Source: Brachyspira pilosicoli
GTDB lineage: Bacteria > Spirochaetota > Brachyspiria > Brachyspirales > Brachyspiraceae
Direction of reading: 5' to 3'
NCBI RefSeq assembly: GCF_036997485.1
Contig: NZ_JAWLPU010000001.1
Span: 868,001 to 932,000, forward strand
Length of the DNA stretch: 64,000 nt
The notes under the pieces were generated by a model, which worked only from the letters and a program-made list of their open reading frames with translations, ran no database searches and was not told where the DNA came from. Shown piece after piece: positions 36,885 through 44,567 of this stretch. The stretch's first letter is position 1; each line of letters opens with the position of its first letter. Both the position numbers and the translations under genes were made by a program.

Positions 36885-38171
36885 ATGAATATTGAGTTTT
36901 TACTTAGTGCTAAATTTAATAGGGCTCTTCCTACAAAAGACAGACTATTTAAATCAATAGTATCATCTCTAAACGAAGTAAATATTAACCCTCTTGTCAT
37001 GCTTTCAGAATATTCTATCTTAGATGAAGAGAAATCAAGTACATTAATATACTCTTTTCATCCATCTGCTGACCCTGTGTATTTTGAATATAAAGAAGGT
37101 ACATTATATGTAACTATTAACAGCGGAATTTTTGGTGCTGGGTATCATAGATTTATTATTTCTGTATTAGGCAGAATTTCGACAAGATTAGATATTGTAT
37201 TTGAAGAAGATAAAACATATAAAGACCATAGCGGATATTTTAAAGAAAAAAAATTTGATAAATTAAAAAATTTTTTTGTTTTAGCATTAAATGAATATTC
37301 AGAGAGTTTGCTTGCTAATGAAGAGTTTAAAGACTTTATGATATCTATGCCTTATGATTACCCTATGATAGAAAAAGAATATTATGCACTTTCTCCTTTG
37401 GGATATTGGGGAAAATCTTGGTTTAATAATTTAGTTAATGCTCCTTTAGAAGATAAATATAATTTTGCAAGAGAGTTTTTTATTTGGAATGATGAAGAGA
37501 TTAATGCTGACTTTTGGTTTAAGAGTTTAAATAGTATTATATGGCTTTATTTCCCTTTTAGAGAGATTATAGATGACAAAGAGAGAGATGTATATAAAAA
37601 AATAATTTACTGTTTTCAAGAGGCATACAAAAAAGATAAAACACTGCCATATCCTTGGAAGATACTTTCTGATATAGCATACTATCTTGACGATGATAAT
37701 TTAGCTAAATTTATAGAAGCCAATAAACAAAATAATATTCAAATGGTTAATACTGATATTGGATTTAGAAAAGAATATGCAAGATACTCTATAGCAGGCG
37801 GATTTAATATTTCTCTTCCTATGAGCTTTAATGTTCATAGAGATGATAAGACTTTGGTAGAATTCAAAAATATACATACATACATTGCTATACAGGTATA
37901 TTCTTTTGCAAACGAAGAGACTGATGCTATAATGGAATATGTTATAAAACAAATGGACGTTGCAAAAGAAGAAAAAGGCGACCTTACAGATATAAAAATA
38001 AAAGGTATAAAATCTGCTGTATACAAAAAATCTATAGACAATGATGATTATGTATTTACTGTAGTAGCAGTTTCAAAAAAGCTGGCACTTCTTGCATGGT
38101 TTACATATAACGGCAAAGAGAATGAAGAATTATGCATAGAGGCAATAAAATCTATAAGTATAGATAATTAA
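36885..38171 (+). CDS. Hypothetical protein, 428 residues
   Basis: I do not recognise a family. The protein is cytoplasmic-looking, without signal peptide or membrane segments, and rich in aromatic and charged residues. The N-terminal half has mixed alpha/beta character (FGAGYHRFIISVLGRI near residue 85) and several Trp/Tyr-rich stretches (SPLGYWGKSWFNNL near 168). The C-terminal ~110 residues, from about 315, look like a separate alpha/beta domain ending in WFTYNGKENEELCIEAI. It is divergent from nhaC and convergent with the arylsulfotransferase gene, so no operon context informs its role. Confidence 0.65.
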   Translation: MNIEFLLSAKFNRALPTKDRLFKSIVSSLNEVNINPLVMLSEYSILDEEKSSTLIYSFHPSADPVYFEYKEGTLYVTINSGIFGAGYHRFIISVLGRISTRLDIVFEEDKTYKDHSGYFKEKKFDKLKNFFVLALNEYSESLLANEEFKDFMISMPYDYPMIEKEYYALSPLGYWGKSWFNNLVNAPLEDKYNFAREFFIWNDEEINADFWFKSLNSIIWLYFPFREIIDDKERDVYKKIIYCFQEAYKKDKTLPYPWKILSDIAYYLDDDNLAKFIEANKQNNIQMVNTDIGFRKEYARYSIAGGFNISLPMSFNVHRDDKTLVEFKNIHTYIAIQVYSFANEETDAIMEYVIKQMDVAKEEKGDLTDIKIKGIKSAVYKKSIDNDDYVFTVVAVSKKLALLAWFTYNGKENEELCIEAIKSISIDN

Positions 38172-38245
38172 TTCTTTAGACTAGAGTATTTCAATTATAT
38201 TTCTAAAAAATTAATAACCTAAAAATTTCAAATATATATCAATAA

Positions 38246-39775
38246 TCAATTCTTTATGTTAGCGTCTTCAAAGTACTCTCTTCCATCTTCGTAATATAAA
38301 GGCAATTTGTCTGCTCTGTAATATAACTCCGACTTTGGCATATCAAACTTAGCTTTAAATAAAATTTCTTTGGTTTGTTTATCTACTTCTAATACAGTTC
38401 TTATAGTACCATAAGTTAAAAGCAAATTATTTCCTTTAATGTCAGCATCTGAAGTAATTCTCGAATAAAGCGAAGCATCTCTAAACTCATCTGTTTTGAT
38501 TGCAGTATAAGAACCATGCTCTCCTGTAATATTATATTCTACATATCTTGAGCCTTTAGAGTTTCTGTTTGCATCTCCCTGATTATCAAGCATGCCTAAG
38601 TTTCCATTTTCTAAAAGTATTAATGCATGCTGATTTTTTGGTCCGTCTGTAAGTGCATCTCCTTTTACTCTGTATGCATCCAATGAAGGCAAATCTCCTA
38701 AATTATCTTTATAAGGAATCTGACCATAAGCGTTTCCTGTTCTTGTATTTAAAGTTCCATCTGCAAACCACCATATAAGTTTCCAGTCGCTGTAGTCAAT
38801 TGCAAATACTCCTAAATTCCTTGAAGAGATATAAAGTATATCAGTGTCTTTATCATAAACAAGCGAATTAGCATGAAACCAGTCTATAGATTTCTGCTTG
38901 CCGTTTTCATCTGTAAATATATTATTTTCATCAAATACTATCCTATTTAATATTCTTATTTCATTTTTATCATTATTAGGAAGCACTATATCTCTTATAA
39001 TAGAAGCAAAAGCCATTTTCCTTACTATATTTCCAGAAAAGTCAATCTCTGTAATCTCATCATCTCCGCCCCATTTACTTGCAGATAAATAAATATAATT
39101 ATCATCTTTTTTTATTGTGTCATGATGAGAATTGCTCGGATATTTTACAAGCTCCTTTCCAAGCATATTATAAATTTTTCCTTCATACATAGGATATATT
39201 AAAAACTTATTGCCCTCTATAGCGATTTTTGAAGCGGTAACTCCTTTAATAAAATATCTCACATAACCATTTTTTGATATACCTATAGTAGCAGTAGGGT
39301 ACCAGCCATTAAAATACTGAATAAAATATAACTCAGGATTATTGCCGTCGTCGTTTGTAAGTTTATTAACTTCTACAGTATATTTTGAATCAATGTACAC
39401 ATCATCATGATAAATCTTTTTTATATAATGATTTTCTATGATTTCTCTTCCTGCATCATTTATAATAATTGTATTTGTAGCTTCTGGGAAAAGACCATGT
39501 ATTTCAAACTCTTTGCCGTAATTAGCAGGATAGGTGTGAATTATATCAGGTTCATTGTATAGCCCTTTGACAGTTACAGTTATTGGGTAATTGTTTGTAT
39601 TGCTTATAACATAAGAAGCAGATAATGGAGCTATATCATAAGGGTTTAATATTATAGTGCCTAATGGTGTGAGTTTATTAGGGTCAATAGTATTTTCTTC
39701 CAACTCCTTTTCATTTGCACTACAGTTTACTATAAATAAAAAAGTAAATAAAAAGGTTAATAGAATGTTTTTCAT
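38246..39775 (-). CDS. Arylsulfotransferase (ASST) family lipoprotein
   Basis: This 509-residue protein resembles bacterial aryl-sulfate sulfotransferases, which move sulfate between phenolic compounds without PAPS. The N-terminal Ig-like domain (about 35-110) is followed by beta-propeller repeats, including WFHANSLVYDKDTDILYISSRN and the DYSDWKLIWWF blade typical of the family. The signal ends IVNC, so Cys18 is probably lipidated. I use the ATG at 39775 with AGG 8 nt upstream rather than the GTG at 39784. Donor and acceptor are unknown; gut phenolic sulfates would be a plausible substrate. No DsbA/DsbB-like partner is adjacent. Confidence 0.85.
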   Translation of the reverse strand: MKNILLTFLFTFLFIVNCSANEKELEENTIDPNKLTPLGTIILNPYDIAPLSASYVISNTNNYPITVTVKGLYNEPDIIHTYPANYGKEFEIHGLFPEATNTIIINDAGREIIENHYIKKIYHDDVYIDSKYTVEVNKLTNDDGNNPELYFIQYFNGWYPTATIGISKNGYVRYFIKGVTASKIAIEGNKFLIYPMYEGKIYNMLGKELVKYPSNSHHDTIKKDDNYIYLSASKWGGDDEITEIDFSGNIVRKMAFASIIRDIVLPNNDKNEIRILNRIVFDENNIFTDENGKQKSIDWFHANSLVYDKDTDILYISSRNLGVFAIDYSDWKLIWWFADGTLNTRTGNAYGQIPYKDNLGDLPSLDAYRVKGDALTDGPKNQHALILLENGNLGMLDNQGDANRNSKGSRYVEYNITGEHGSYTAIKTDEFRDASLYSRITSDADIKGNNLLLTYGTIRTVLEVDKQTKEILFKAKFDMPKSELYYRADKLPLYYEDGREYFEDANIKN

Positions 39776-39901
39776 AATCAGCACCTAAATATAATATATA
39801 TACTAAAAAATTTTTTATTTTCTAATAACTTAAATTTTAAATATTTGCAGGGCTTTGCCCCCTGCGAAGCGTGCCCGTAGGGTAGCACCCCACTTCTTTT
39901 G

Positions 39902-39929
39902 GCGACCGAAGGAAGTACCTATAGGTATG
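39902..39929 (+). repeat. Mini-repeat a, inside the first hairpin loop of copy 2
   Basis: The 28-bp block begins GCGACCGAAGGAAGTACCT and ends ATAGGTATG. It contains the palindrome ACCTATAGGT and matches the block at 40054-40081 at 26 of 28 positions. In copy 3 the same hairpin loop is only about 9 nt. Confidence 0.85.
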
Positions 39930-40053
39930 ACCCAAAGAAGCAAAAAGACTGCATTCTTATACCTTTATATATGTATTATATTTATTCAATACCTATACAA
40001 ATGTATAAAATTAAAATACTTGCACTTTTTCGTTCTTTGACGAAGTCCACACC

Positions 40054-40081
40054 GCGACCGAAGGAAGTACCTTTAGGTGTG
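40054..40081 (+). repeat. Mini-repeat b, inside the second hairpin loop of copy 2
   Basis: This second copy of the 28-bp block ends TTAGGTGTG and contains ACCTTTAGGT. It interrupts the CCGC..GCGG loop that is compact (CCGCGTAAGGCGG) in the reverse complement of copy 1. Confidence 0.85.
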
Positions 40082-40189
40082 TAACTGCGGGAAAAAGAAC
40101 AATAAAAAATTACTAACTTAAAATTTTTAAATATATATTTTAATTTTTAAAAATTATATTAAATATGCTTACAACTTCTTGTACAACTT

Positions 40190-41173
40190 TTAAGGCACAT
40201 TGATGTTTGAAAGAAGCTCTTCTATAATCATATCGCTGCTCACATTCTCAGCTTGTGCCTCGTAACTTACACTAATTCTATGTCTTAAAACCTCATAAGC
40301 AACTGCCCTAATATCTTCCGGTATTACAAAGCCTCTGCCGTTCATCATAGCATTAGCCTTAGCTGCCTTTGTAAGATATATACCAGCCCTCGGAGAAGCA
40401 CCATAATCAATATACTCCTCTTTAAGCTTATATTCTATTGGGTTTCTTGTAGCATCTATTATATTAACTATATAGTCTAATAATTTATCTTCTATATATA
40501 TCTGTTTAGCTAATATTCTTAATTTGTTTATTGTTTCTATTGTTGTAATAGGTTTTACTTCCTCTGGCTTTGAAGAAGACATATTTTTTATTATAGTTTT
40601 CTCTTCGCTTTTTAGAGGATATTTAACAATTACCTTTAGCATAAACCTATCAACTTGTGCCTCTGGCAAAGGATAAGTACCTTCTTGTTCTATTGGGTTT
40701 TGAGTAGCTAATACTAAAAATACTTCTGGAAGTTTATAGGTTTTATCACCTATTGTAACCTGATGTTCTTCCATAGCCTCAAGCAAAGCAGATTGCACTT
40801 TAGCAGGCGAACGGTTTATCTCGTCTGCAAGTATAATGTTTGAAAATATTGGTCCTTGCTTTGGTAAAAAAACAGAATTTTTAATATCGTATATCTCTGT
40901 ACCAATAATATCTGCAGGAAGCAAATCCGGTGTAAACTGTATTCTTTTAAAAGTTGCATCTATTGTAGAAGCTAAAGTTTTTACTGTAAGTGTTTTTGCA
41001 AGTCCCGGTACTCCTTCAAGCAACACGTGACCATCACATATTATGCCAAGCAAAAGCTTATCTATCATATTCTCTTGCCCAACTATCACTTTTTTAATCT
41101 CATCTTTTACTGCATTCACAACATCTAATGCTGCATTGGCTGCTTCTGAAATAGCCTGTAAATCCTTAGTCAT
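40190..41173 (-). CDS. MoxR-family AAA+ ATPase
   Basis: This 327-residue AAA+ ATPase has Walker A GVPGLAKT (Lys60), Walker B ILADEINRSPAKVQSALLEAM near residue 115 and the MoxR lid with YGASPRAGIYLTKAA near 264. MoxR ATPases act as chaperones for metalloproteins or surface factors, usually beside VWA-domain and Bat genes. Here a BatD-like fragment lies 12 bp upstream on the same strand, but no DUF58 or VWA gene follows; the repeat element does. The target is unknown. Confidence 0.92.
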   Translation of the reverse strand: MTKDLQAISEAANAALDVVNAVKDEIKKVIVGQENMIDKLLLGIICDGHVLLEGVPGLAKTLTVKTLASTIDATFKRIQFTPDLLPADIIGTEIYDIKNSVFLPKQGPIFSNIILADEINRSPAKVQSALLEAMEEHQVTIGDKTYKLPEVFLVLATQNPIEQEGTYPLPEAQVDRFMLKVIVKYPLKSEEKTIIKNMSSSKPEEVKPITTIETINKLRILAKQIYIEDKLLDYIVNIIDATRNPIEYKLKEEYIDYGASPRAGIYLTKAAKANAMMNGRGFVIPEDIRAVAYEVLRHRISVSYEAQAENVSSDMIIEELLSNINVP

Positions 41174-41184
41174 AAACTCTCCAT

Positions 41185-41682
41185 TTAATTTTTATGCTGT
41201 TTTTTTATAAATTTATATAATAAGTATACTATAAGAACTATAAGTACCCATTGCCCAATCATTATAATTAAAAAAGAATTGCCGAACACTCTAATATTAT
41301 ATTCACTCAAAGGCTCTTCATTGGGTATTAAATTATTTCCCCTCTCAAGTTCATAATAACGAGCCTCTAATTCTGGTATTTTTAATTTGCCTTTATTAAT
41401 TGGCTTTAATGTGTATATTATTTTGTATATAGTTTTTATATCAGAGTTTTCTTTGTCTATAGTTTCGCTTTCTATTCTTTTGTTTATTATCTCAAAATCG
41501 CTTATAGAGTTTTCATCTAACCCTTCAGCCTTAAAACTATTAGCATCTCCTGTAAAAGTTAAAGTATATTTTATATTCTGCCACTTATATATACTCTTTC
41601 TATTAACTTTACCTTCAACAGAAACCATAGAAAAAACTGCACTATTAATAATCATTACAAGCAAAATAATATAATATCTCAT
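41185..41682 (-). CDS. BatD-like membrane protein, short
   Basis: This 165-residue protein has a signal peptide (to about residue 18), a beta-rich periplasmic domain with the BatD-like SVEGKVNRKSIYKWQNIKYTLTF segment and TLKPINKGKLKIPELEARYY, and a C-terminal membrane helix (about 134-158). BatD proteins are usually 400-600 residues with repeated domains of this kind; this one keeps a single unit plus anchor. It precedes the MoxR gene by 12 bp, the usual partnership. It could be a natural short form or a reduced Bat locus; no frameshift is visible. Confidence 0.7.
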   Translation of the reverse strand: MRYYIILLVMIINSAVFSMVSVEGKVNRKSIYKWQNIKYTLTFTGDANSFKAEGLDENSISDFEIINKRIESETIDKENSDIKTIYKIIYTLKPINKGKLKIPELEARYYELERGNNLIPNEEPLSEYNIRVFGNSFLIIMIGQWVLIVLIVYLLYKFIKKQHKN

Positions 41683-41806
41683 AGCTTTTTAGATTATAAT
41701 AAAACGCAAAAAAGTCAACCTAATTAAATAGATTATATAATAAATTGAAATTAAATAAAATTAAATATATAATTAATAAATAAAATATATTTATAGGAGT
41801 ATTATA

Positions 41807-42460
41807 ATGAAATTTTTTATAGATACAGCTAATGTTGATGAGATTAGAAAAGCTAATGATATGGGAGTTATATGCGGAGTTACTACAAACCCATCATTAA
41901 TAGCAAAAGAGGGAAGAGATTTTAAAAAAACAATAGAAGAAATTACTACAATAGTTGATGGACCTATTTCTGGAGAGGTAAAAGCCACTACCGTAAAAGC
42001 AGAAGACATGATAGCTGAAGCAAGAGAGATAGCTAAAATACATAAAAATATGGTAGTAAAAATCCCTATGACTGTAGAAGGTTTAAAAGCTGTAAAAGTA
42101 TTATCTAAAGAAGGAATTAAAACTAATGTTACTTTAATATTTTCTGCTAATCAGGCATTACTTGCGGCAAGAGCAGGTGCAACTTATGTTTCTCCTTTTA
42201 TAGGAAGACTTGACGACATATCTACTGACGGACTTGAACTTATTAGAACAATATCTGATATTTTTGCTACACATGCAATAGAAACAGAAATAATTTCAGC
42301 AAGTGTTCGCCATCCTATACATGTTACAGAATGTGCTTTGGCTGGTGCTGATATTGCTACAGTGCCTTATAGTGTAATTGAACAAATGACTAAACACCCT
42401 CTTACTGACCAAGGTATAGAAAAATTCAAAAAAGATTATGAAGCTGTTTTTGGTAAATAA
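41807..42460 (+). CDS. Transaldolase, small (TalC/FSA-like) subfamily
   Basis: This 217-residue enzyme belongs to the short transaldolase/fructose-6-phosphate aldolase group. The Schiff-base Lys85 lies in [18 protein letters not shown] at the start, GVTTNPSLI near 24 and SPFIGRLDD near 130 are family motifs. It transfers dihydroxyacetone units between sugar phosphates and completes the non-oxidative pentose phosphate pathway with the split transketolase. Transaldolase versus aldolase activity is not settled by these motifs. GGAG lies upstream of the ATG and a strong terminator follows. Confidence 0.93.
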   Translation: MKFFIDTANVDEIRKANDMGVICGVTTNPSLIAKEGRDFKKTIEEITTIVDGPISGEVKATTVKAEDMIAEAREIAKIHKNMVVKIPMTVEGLKAVKVLSKEGIKTNVTLIFSANQALLAARAGATYVSPFIGRLDDISTDGLELIRTISDIFATHAIETEIISASVRHPIHVTECALAGADIATVPYSVIEQMTKHPLTDQGIEKFKKDYEAVFGK

Positions 42461-42479
42461 TTTATAATTAATATTTACA

Positions 42480-42518
42480 TTAGCTTTGCATTAATAAAAA
42501 TGTAAAGCTAATTTTTTA
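42480..42518 (+). terminator. Terminator after the transaldolase gene
   Basis: TTAGCTTTGCATT (42480-42492) pairs with AATGTAAAGCTAA (42499-42511), with one wobble pair, followed by T6. Confidence 0.88.
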
Positions 42519-42527
42519 TTATAGTCG

Positions 42528-42941
42528 ATGAAAAATAATATTAAAAAAAATATAAAAAAACTTGTTAGCCTAATACCATTATTTATAATTATCATACTGA
42601 TATTATGGTACAAAACACCAATCAACGGTATAAATTGCTACCCTCAAAGCGTAGAAAAAATTACTGTAGAATATCAAAATAAAATATTAAACATCACAAA
42701 TACAAACGATATAGACTTTATTATAAAAAGTTTAAATAGCATATCTCTAAATAAAACAATACCAATTATTAAAGCAAATACTAACAGCTATAAAATAAAT
42801 ATAATAAGCACAAACAAAAATATACCAAATGATATTATAATATATTCAAAAGACACAGCCTCAATTGGATATTTCTATTATACAGATAAAAACACAATGC
42901 TCCCTTATGATTATATAAAGAATATATTTTCTAATAAATAA
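42528..42941 (+). CDS. Small membrane-anchored hypothetical protein
   Basis: This 137-residue protein has a Lys/Asn-rich start, one hydrophobic segment (residues ~13-27, LIPLFIIIILILWY) and an extracytoplasmic domain with an Ile/Asn/Lys bias. No family is recognised. It starts 10 bp after the transaldolase terminator, has no obvious ribosome-binding site and no visible promoter, so expression may depend on readthrough. It ends just before repeat copy 3. The long, compositionally consistent frame supports a real gene, but only moderately. Confidence 0.55.
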   Translation: MKNNIKKNIKKLVSLIPLFIIIILILWYKTPINGINCYPQSVEKITVEYQNKILNITNTNDIDFIIKSLNSISLNKTIPIIKANTNSYKINIISTNKNIPNDIIIYSKDTASIGYFYYTDKNTMLPYDYIKNIFSNK

Positions 42942-42966
42942 AAGATATTTTTTAAGTTTTTTATTT

Positions 42967-43166
42967 GCAGGGCTTTGCCCCCTGCGAAGCGTGCCCGTAG
43001 GGTAGCACCCCACTTCTTTTGGTGACCCAAAGAAGCAAAAGGACTGCATTTAATGAACTATAGCTTTTTATGTATACGAAAACATAGAGATATTATTTTA
43101 TATATTCCAAATATAAAGCTAAAAACGCTCGCACTTTTTGGTTCTTTTTGCTGCGGGAAAAAGAAC
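42967..43166 (+). repeat. Structured intergenic repeat, copy 3 (compact form)
   Basis: The first 55 bp match copy 2. Hairpin CTTCTTT (43013-43019)/AAAGAAG (43029-43035) has a short loop, and the terminal hairpin is a perfect 9-bp stem, GTTCTTTTT (43141-43149)/AAAAAGAAC (43158-43166), with loop GCTGCGGG. The ~100-bp middle is AT-rich and unlike the other copies. It lies between convergent genes and lacks the mini-repeats, so it may represent the basic form. Confidence 0.88.
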
Positions 43167-43186
43167 AAGAAAAAAATCAATATAAA

Positions 43187-43816
43187 CTATTTGTCTCTTA
43201 TTATCACTAAATGTCTTTCTTTTTCCTTCGAAGCTAACTTCACTATATTAACTTCATATTTATGTATATCGTTAATCTCTTTAAGCTCTTCTTCTATTGT
43301 TTGAAGTTTTCCCTTATATGCTATTAGTGAAGCATTTTTAGTTTTTATTTTTTTAAATATTCTAATAAGAGTTTTTATATCAGAAAATGCCCTTGATGTA
43401 ATAGTCTCATATTTCTCTTTTAATTCATATACATTTTTTGATATAACATTTACATTAGTGAGATGCAATTTCTCTTTAGCTAAAATTAAAAAATCTGATT
43501 TTTTATTTTTAGACTCGCATAGTGTAAACTTTTTATCATTATACATTATAGCAAGCGGAATAGAAGGCAAACCCGCTCCGCTTCCAACATCTATAATATT
43601 ATCATAATCTCTAAATACATCTAAAGCTAAAAGCGAGTCAAGAATATGCTCATCTAAAAATGTCTGAATATCTTTAGCTCCTGTTATATTTATATTTTTA
43701 TTATAATCCATAGCTAAAGATGCATAATCTATTATCTTTCTTTTTTTTACATCATTATCATCATCTTTAAATAAAGATAATTTATCTAATTCAATACACA
43801 AATCATCATAAATCAT
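43187..43816 (-). CDS. rsmG: 16S rRNA (guanine-N7) methyltransferase RsmG
   Basis: This 209-residue SAM-dependent methyltransferase modifies G527 of 16S rRNA. The SAM-binding motif is IIDVGSGAGLPSIPLAI near residue 73; NINITGAKDIQTFLDEHILDSL near 38 is the family's substrate-side signature, and SRAFSDIKTLI near 135 the later motif. Length is typical. In many bacteria rsmG sits beside mnmG near the origin; here it is instead the last gene of a group with two secreted proteins, 1 bp after the previous stop. Loss of the gene gives low-level streptomycin resistance in other bacteria. Confidence 0.93.
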   Translation of the reverse strand: MIYDDLCIELDKLSLFKDDDNDVKKRKIIDYASLAMDYNKNINITGAKDIQTFLDEHILDSLLALDVFRDYDNIIDVGSGAGLPSIPLAIMYNDKKFTLCESKNKKSDFLILAKEKLHLTNVNVISKNVYELKEKYETITSRAFSDIKTLIRIFKKIKTKNASLIAYKGKLQTIEEELKEINDIHKYEVNIVKLASKEKERHLVIIRDK

Positions 43817-43817
43817 A

Positions 43818-44540
43818 TTACCAGCCTAATTTTTTAGCTGCATTTTTGGCATTATTGCCAGCAGAAACATTCGTAACATTATAGCGAATCTCTCTTTTAT
43901 CGGTTTTACTCTTCATAATAAATTCTTTAGGGTATGGTATATTATTAACTGTAGTATAAGAACCCAATTCAACATTAACAACATTATCCATAAATGAAGT
44001 AGAAAAACTTCTTACACGGAAAGTGGAAGCAGAAAAAACTATAGTATCAACTCTGTCGTTGTAGCCAATTTTTAAAGTATGCCAATTCTTACCTAATGTG
44101 ATATTGCTGCTTATTATTTTTTTATTTAAATCTATAAACTTATAATCTAATATATCTGCATAAAGCTTTGGAAAACGCATAATAGGAGCTTCTAATGCAA
44201 ATGTATTAAAGTTTCTTTTGATAGTCTCACCAGAATCTTGCGTGTATAATGTAAGTTCATTGTTAATAACTTTAGCATCCATTATAACACCGCCTAAAAG
44301 TCCGTCTAATGCTGTCATATATTTATTATTATTTTCATTTTTATAATAATTAACTATCATAGGCATTTGGTCTAAATCATCTCCGCTGTAAAAAGCTCCG
44401 CCAGATGAATAAATAGAAGTAAATGGAGATTTTGAAAACTTATCAAAAGCCTCTTTCATCACTTCCTGTTCATTTTGAGCAAATAATGTGCCTACAAAAA
44501 ATATAAATAAAAATATATAAAGCACTCTTTTTTTTATCAT
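43818..44540 (-). CDS. Secreted protein with LolA/LppX-like appearance
   Basis: This 240-residue protein has a signal peptide (to about residue 21, GTLFAQ) and a beta-rich body with alternating short strands of the kind found in LolA-like lipoprotein carriers, such as KVINNELTLYTQDSG and LGKNWHTLKIGYND. The resemblance is structural impression, not a motif match, so the function is open. It sits between the large TPR gene (27 bp upstream) and rsmG (1 bp downstream) on the minus strand, and is probably co-transcribed with both. Confidence 0.65.
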   Translation of the reverse strand: MIKKRVLYIFLFIFFVGTLFAQNEQEVMKEAFDKFSKSPFTSIYSSGGAFYSGDDLDQMPMIVNYYKNENNNKYMTALDGLLGGVIMDAKVINNELTLYTQDSGETIKRNFNTFALEAPIMRFPKLYADILDYKFIDLNKKIISSNITLGKNWHTLKIGYNDRVDTIVFSASTFRVRSFSTSFMDNVVNVELGSYTTVNNIPYPKEFIMKSKTDKREIRYNVTNVSAGNNAKNAAKKLGW

Positions 44541-44567
44541 TATTTCTAACCTCTCTTATTTTGTTTT

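Larger units (their letters stand above)
39847..40100 (+). repeat. Structured intergenic repeat, copy 2, with two nested mini-repeats
   Basis: The first 55 bp (GCAGGGCTTTGCC, then CCCTGCGAAGCGTGCCC, GTAGGGTAGCACCCC, ACTTCTTTTGG) are identical to copy 3 at 42967. Hairpin CTTCTTT (39893-39899)/AAAGAAG (39934-39940) and the outer stem GTTCTTT (40032-40038)/AAAGAAC (40094-40100) are kept, but each loop carries an extra ~28-bp block absent from copy 3. The middle is AT-rich and unconserved. The element fills the 414-bp gap between the arylsulfotransferase start and the MoxR stop. Short open frames across it are by-products. Confidence 0.88.

Noticed and set aside
39855-40084. Two overlapping ~61-residue open frames on the plus strand.
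   Set aside because: They run through the structured repeat and its hairpins; the encoded peptides are low-quality and change with the mini-repeat insertions. Treated as by-products of the repeat.
41185-41682. The short BatD-like gene considered as a pseudogene.
   Set aside because: It has an intact signal peptide, domain and membrane anchor and no remnant of further BatD domains nearby, so a short functional form is as likely.
42861-43049. A 62-residue minus-strand frame across repeat copy 3.
   Set aside because: It is the reverse reading of the repeat and overlaps the end of a plus-strand gene; no ribosome-binding site supports it.
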